A DNA stretch of 64,000 bases from Microbulbifer sp. TB1203 (GTDB taxonomy: Bacteria > Pseudomonadota > Gammaproteobacteria > Pseudomonadales > Cellvibrionaceae), in NCBI RefSeq assembly GCF_030997045.1, contig NZ_CP116899.1:1550001-1614000 (forward strand), given 5' to 3'. The stretch's first letter is position 1; the number at the start of each line of letters is the position of its first letter. Below, in pieces: positions 61,059 to 64,000 of this stretch. The notes beneath the pieces are model-generated. The model did not search any database, had not been told where the DNA came from, and saw only the letters and a list, made by a program, of their open reading frames with translations. The translations under genes and the position numbers were made by a program.

Positions 61059-61859
61059 TCACCAGCATGTCCAGCCACCATCAACAACGACATTTGCACC
61101 ACTGACGAAAGATGAAGCGGATGAGGCTAAAAAAAGTACGGGCCCATTGATCTCTTCTGCAGCACCGACACGCCCCAAGGGTACTCTCTTTCTTAGCTCG
61201 TTAATAAAATCGGGATTGCCTTGCTGGACTGTCTCAGATGGGAAAGGTCCAGGGGATATACAATTTATTCTTATGGCTTCATGACCAAACTCACAAGCAG
61301 CATAACGTGACCATTGAAGCAATCCTGCTTTGGCGGCCCCATAAAATGGAGGGTTTATAGCTTGCGCATGATCATAGATTCGTTGATCGGGGCTTACCAT
61401 TGCATACATTGAAGCAATATTTATTACACTTGCATCCCCTGATATCTCTACCGCTTTGCGTAGGCAAGGTAACGCCTGTTGAAGCAGGTTATGGGCCGCA
61501 AGGAGCGTCACCTCATAACTGGCTGCATAGGAGTCGGACGATGACAACTCGATGCTACCAGCCCCCCCTATATAAGCGTTATTAATTAATATATCTAAGG
61601 GATGATCTTTATATGAAGAAAAAAAACTGTCGATGCTTTCTTTCGAAGTCACGTCAAATACAGCTGGTTCAGCCAAAAACCCTGCTGCTCTGATTTTATT
61701 GACCAGGGACTCGCTGCGCTCATGAGAGCGCGAATTCGCCAATACCTTAGCGCCCGCCTCTGCAAGAATAAGAGCAATAGCCGATCCAAGGTAGCCTGTA
61801 GCTCCTGTCACGAGGGCGACTTTGCCATCAAGGGAAAAGATATCGGTGCCTTTGCTCAT
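61059..61859 (-). CDS. SDR-family oxidoreductase in the pse locus
   Basis: This 266-residue classical SDR has TGATGYLGSAIALILAEAG (TGxxxGxG), INNAYIGG in place of NNAG, Ser in INIASMYAM, and the YGAAK catalytic Tyr-x3-Lys. It ends VSGANVVVDGGWTCW. It resembles FabG-like sugar or polyol dehydrogenases. Its ATG overlaps the stop of the fused gene by four bases. It is A/T-rich, like the fused gene and unlike pseC and pseG around it. It is not part of the standard Pse pathway. The likely role is an extra oxidation or reduction of the nonulosonic acid or a precursor. Confidence 0.85.
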   Translation of the reverse strand: MSKGTDIFSLDGKVALVTGATGYLGSAIALILAEAGAKVLANSRSHERSESLVNKIRAAGFLAEPAVFDVTSKESIDSFFSSYKDHPLDILINNAYIGGAGSIELSSSDSYAASYEVTLLAAHNLLQQALPCLRKAVEISGDASVINIASMYAMVSPDQRIYDHAQAINPPFYGAAKAGLLQWSRYAACEFGHEAIRINCISPGPFPSETVQQGNPDFINELRKRVPLGRVGAAEEINGPVLFLASSASSFVSGANVVVDGGWTCW

Positions 61860-63487
61860 TTCAATCCCCTCCTCCAATATGCCGGATTGAGAGTTGCCTC
61901 ATCTAATTTTGGCCGGGACGCTTGAATCTTAGCCAAGTTTTCTTCATTCATAGGTGAAAGACAGAATATTTTTATATTCTCAAACAATTGACTCAATGAC
62001 TCTAGCCCAACCACTATGCCATCAACCCAATCCTGGGCCCTCAAGTAACTTATGCACAAATCTACAGCATCAAGTCGGCCACATGTCTCAACCTGATCCT
62101 GCAACCATTTTATTACCACTTCAGCCTGTTTGACATTAGCTTTTCTCCACAAAGCTGTATCATTACTTACTAACAGTCCCTGCAGAAGCGCACTCCGCAC
62201 ATGAATGGTCAATCCCCGAGAAGCTTTAGCTATACGGATTTCAGAAATACAATCCTCCCAGCGCCAATCTAAAATATTGAGAGGCATTTGAATAAAAGAT
62301 ATTTCTTTCTCCGCCAGAGCCCACTTTAGCTCCTCTGGACTCTGCACAGACACACCAAGCTCCTTGAGCATACCGATCTGCTTAAACTCCAAGAGTCTAT
62401 TCCAAGCAGCACCATTCCATTCGTACAAATGACTTGCACGATGCAACATCAACACATCCAGGCTCTGTATGCGTAGCCTGGAGCAAGATTTGAAAATACT
62501 GGCATCCACAAAAGCCTTGACTGTCTCTAATGTTGCACGCTGTGGACAGGAAGCCAATGGCGATAGTTTAGTTATTATCTTTGCCCTCCCCTGCCACCCC
62601 CCCAGCAATGATTTTCCAATAACCTCTTCGCTATTACCATATGCATGTGCGGTATCGAGGAATTCAACACCATTCGCTATGGCGGTCTTTATTAACTTCT
62701 GACTCAACTCTATATTAGGCTTGCCGATTGTATTCGCAATACCGTAATCGATACCAAGCTGAGCTGTTCCTAATACAAGCCTTGTAGTCGCCTTGAGCCC
62801 GGATGGTTGATAGTCTGCACCTTCTAACCCGGCCATCAACTCGAAAGGCGAGGCAAAAACAGCATCATCAAACATTGAAAAAACTTTTTGGACACACAGA
62901 TAATCGTCGAAGCAGTCGATAGTGCAACGATAGTGCCCTTTATTAAGATACTTATACTTGCTGAAGTAAGCCCTACCAAACTTCTTAATTACATAAGGAG
63001 TTACATGTTCTTGCTCATAAGCACTGACACCCTTCTTTAGTGCTTCCCTCAAATGGCCTAATCGAGTCACTTCAGCGCTCAAGCCATATGGAAGCCCAGA
63101 TGATTCCCCGTTGCAGCATATATAATCAAGTTTTGCAGCAATGAACTCCTGTTCGATCTCATCAAGCAGCGCCCCATCTGGAAATGCATTATCTGCAGTC
63201 AAGCGGAAAACTATAGTCTCATCGTCATACTCAGAGAGGGCATCTACAATCCTTCTCAAGGTATTTTCTAGGCTTCCCCTGAAACAGTTCAAACCATATT
63301 GCTCGACGATTGCTGCTAAACCGTCATCGCTTGTCTCATTTGACGTAGCGACGACAACCTGTCTACCGGTATTTGCTGCACGTTTGGCCGCCAATACCAC
63401 TAAAGGGACTCCATTGATAGGAAGAAGTACTTTACCGGGTAGACGTGAAGAGTTTGTCCGCGCCTGCAACACTGCCACGCTTTTCAA
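61856..63487 (-). CDS. Fused SpsF-type cytidylyltransferase and aldo/keto reductase
   Basis: The 543-residue protein joins two enzymes. Residues about 1-225 are an SpsF-like nucleotidyltransferase (VAVLQARTNSSRLPGKVLLP, then RGSLENTLRRI and FRLTADNAF), related to CMP-Kdo and CMP-nonulosonate synthetases. Residues about 233-530 form an aldo/keto reductase with the catalytic tetrad Asp278, Tyr283, Lys307 and His349 in place. A TTG start overlaps the pseC stop (TTGA), with GAGG upstream. It occupies the usual place of pseF and is A/T-rich. A role in forming a CMP-activated, further reduced nonulosonic acid is inferred; no stand-alone PseF is visible here. Confidence 0.88.
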   Translation of the reverse strand: MKSVAVLQARTNSSRLPGKVLLPINGVPLVVLAAKRAANTGRQVVVATSNETSDDGLAAIVEQYGLNCFRGSLENTLRRIVDALSEYDDETIVFRLTADNAFPDGALLDEIEQEFIAAKLDYICCNGESSGLPYGLSAEVTRLGHLREALKKGVSAYEQEHVTPYVIKKFGRAYFSKYKYLNKGHYRCTIDCFDDYLCVQKVFSMFDDAVFASPFELMAGLEGADYQPSGLKATTRLVLGTAQLGIDYGIANTIGKPNIELSQKLIKTAIANGVEFLDTAHAYGNSEEVIGKSLLGGWQGRAKIITKLSPLASCPQRATLETVKAFVDASIFKSCSRLRIQSLDVLMLHRASHLYEWNGAAWNRLLEFKQIGMLKELGVSVQSPEELKWALAEKEISFIQMPLNILDWRWEDCISEIRIAKASRGLTIHVRSALLQGLLVSNDTALWRKANVKQAEVVIKWLQDQVETCGRLDAVDLCISYLRAQDWVDGIVVGLESLSQLFENIKIFCLSPMNEENLAKIQASRPKLDEATLNPAYWRRGLK

Positions 63488-64000
63488 TAGAGAACCTCAC
63501 TCAAAGCTGCTGTCACTCGATCCTGCTGTTCATCGCTCATGGTCTGGAACATCGGCAGGCTAATCGCTTCGTTATAATAACTTTCCGCCTGTGGGAAGTC
63601 GCCGAGCTTGAATCCCATACGCTGGTAGTACGGTTGGGTATGCACCGGTATGTAATGCAGGTTGACCCCAACACCCTGTTCGCGCAATGACTCGAAGACT
63701 TGGCGATGGCTCTTCTGCAACTTGCCCAACTGTAGGCGGATCACATATAGATGCAGCCCGGAGTAACCGTCCGAATGCTGCCAAGGAATGGTCACGGGCA
63801 GATCGACCAGCAAATCGTTATAGCGCCCGGCTAACTGATGACGTCGCGCGACGTAGTGATCCAAGCGCTCCATCTGACTGATACCCAATGCTGCTTGCAG
63901 CTCGGTCATCCGGTAATTGAAGCCGAGGTCAATCTGCTGGTAGTACCAGGGGCCATCGGCCTCGTGGGTCATCAGCGCCCCATCGCGGGTGATGCCGTGG
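63484..64000 (-). CDS. pseC: UDP-4-amino-4,6-dideoxy-AltNAc transaminase PseC (5' partial)
   Basis: PseC is the PLP aminotransferase that adds the 4-amino group to the UDP-4-keto sugar made by PseB. Only the C-terminal 171 codons are in the window; the frame continues beyond the right edge (HGITRDGALM before THEADGPWYY). Recognised parts are LGFNYRMTELQAALGISQME, VGVNLHYIPVHTQPYYQRMG and EAISLPMFQTM, typical of the DegT/DnrJ/EryC1 family. It is GC-richer than the following fused gene. PseB would be expected just outside the window. Confidence 0.92.
   Translation of the reverse strand, partial: HGITRDGALMTHEADGPWYYQQIDLGFNYRMTELQAALGISQMERLDHYVARRHQLAGRYNDLLVDLPVTIPWQHSDGYSGLHLYVIRLQLGKLQKSHRQVFESLREQGVGVNLHYIPVHTQPYYQRMGFKLGDFPQAESYYNEAISLPMFQTMSDEQQDRVTAALSEVLY

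Overview
The window is chromosomal DNA of a high-GC gammaproteobacterium. Gene order matches the Pseudomonas/Cellvibrionales lineage: nagZ-psrA-lexA-(small gene)-DUF6586-topA-(usp)-uup-slt, and rlmKL-rmf-pyrD. Together with many intergenic palindromes this suggests a Microbulbifer-like or Pseudomonas-related marine bacterium. The genus is an inference; no rRNA or tRNA gene lies in the window to settle it.

Region 1 (1-18 kb) is mostly housekeeping: a partial DUF819 membrane protein, a cold-shock protein, an MscS channel, an SLC13 permease, nagZ, psrA, a LOG protein, lexA with two perfect SOS boxes, topA, a universal stress protein, the ABC-F ATPase uup and the lytic transglycosylase slt. The SLC13 gene sits between a diverged fragment of nagZ and a short fragment of mscS, which reads as the scar of a duplication or circular-DNA integration. 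A MITE-like repeat element lies between psrA and nagZ and supplies the psrA stop codon.

Region 2 (18-35.5 kb) holds a truncated HlyD/CvaA-type adaptor gene, a CPBP protease-like protein, an FHA / PP2C phosphatase / Ser-Thr kinase signalling set, a creatinase-fold (ectoine-hydrolase-like) enzyme paired with a PLP dehydratase, rlmKL, rmf, pyrD and the very large NAD-dependent glutamate dehydrogenase.

Region 3 (35.7-44 kb) is a MoxR / DUF58 / DUF4381 / BatA / BatBC / BatD operon. It has been heavily invaded: a repeat now encodes the BatA C-terminus, a MntA/HepT toxin-antitoxin pair sits between BatBC and BatD, and a REP pair abuts the BatD signal peptide and has obscured its start.

Region 4 (44.2-64 kb, all minus strand) is an O-antigen/surface glycan locus: a WbpM-like dehydratase, PglD-like acetyltransferase, WbpL-like initiating transferase, WbpV-like reductase/epimerase, a GT2, the GDP-fucose genes (manC, gmm, fcl, gmd), a Wzy-like polymerase, a capsule-synthesis-like protein, an acyltransferase and a nonulosonic (pseudaminic) acid set (pseI, pseH, pseG, pseC). 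Base composition is mosaic. One AT-rich boundary falls inside the WbpV-like gene. An AT-rich cassette (an SDR plus a fused SpsF-type cytidylyltransferase/aldo-keto reductase) occupies the usual position of pseF between pseC and pseG. This suggests a modified nonulosonic acid and is the most promising candidate for an undescribed pathway here.
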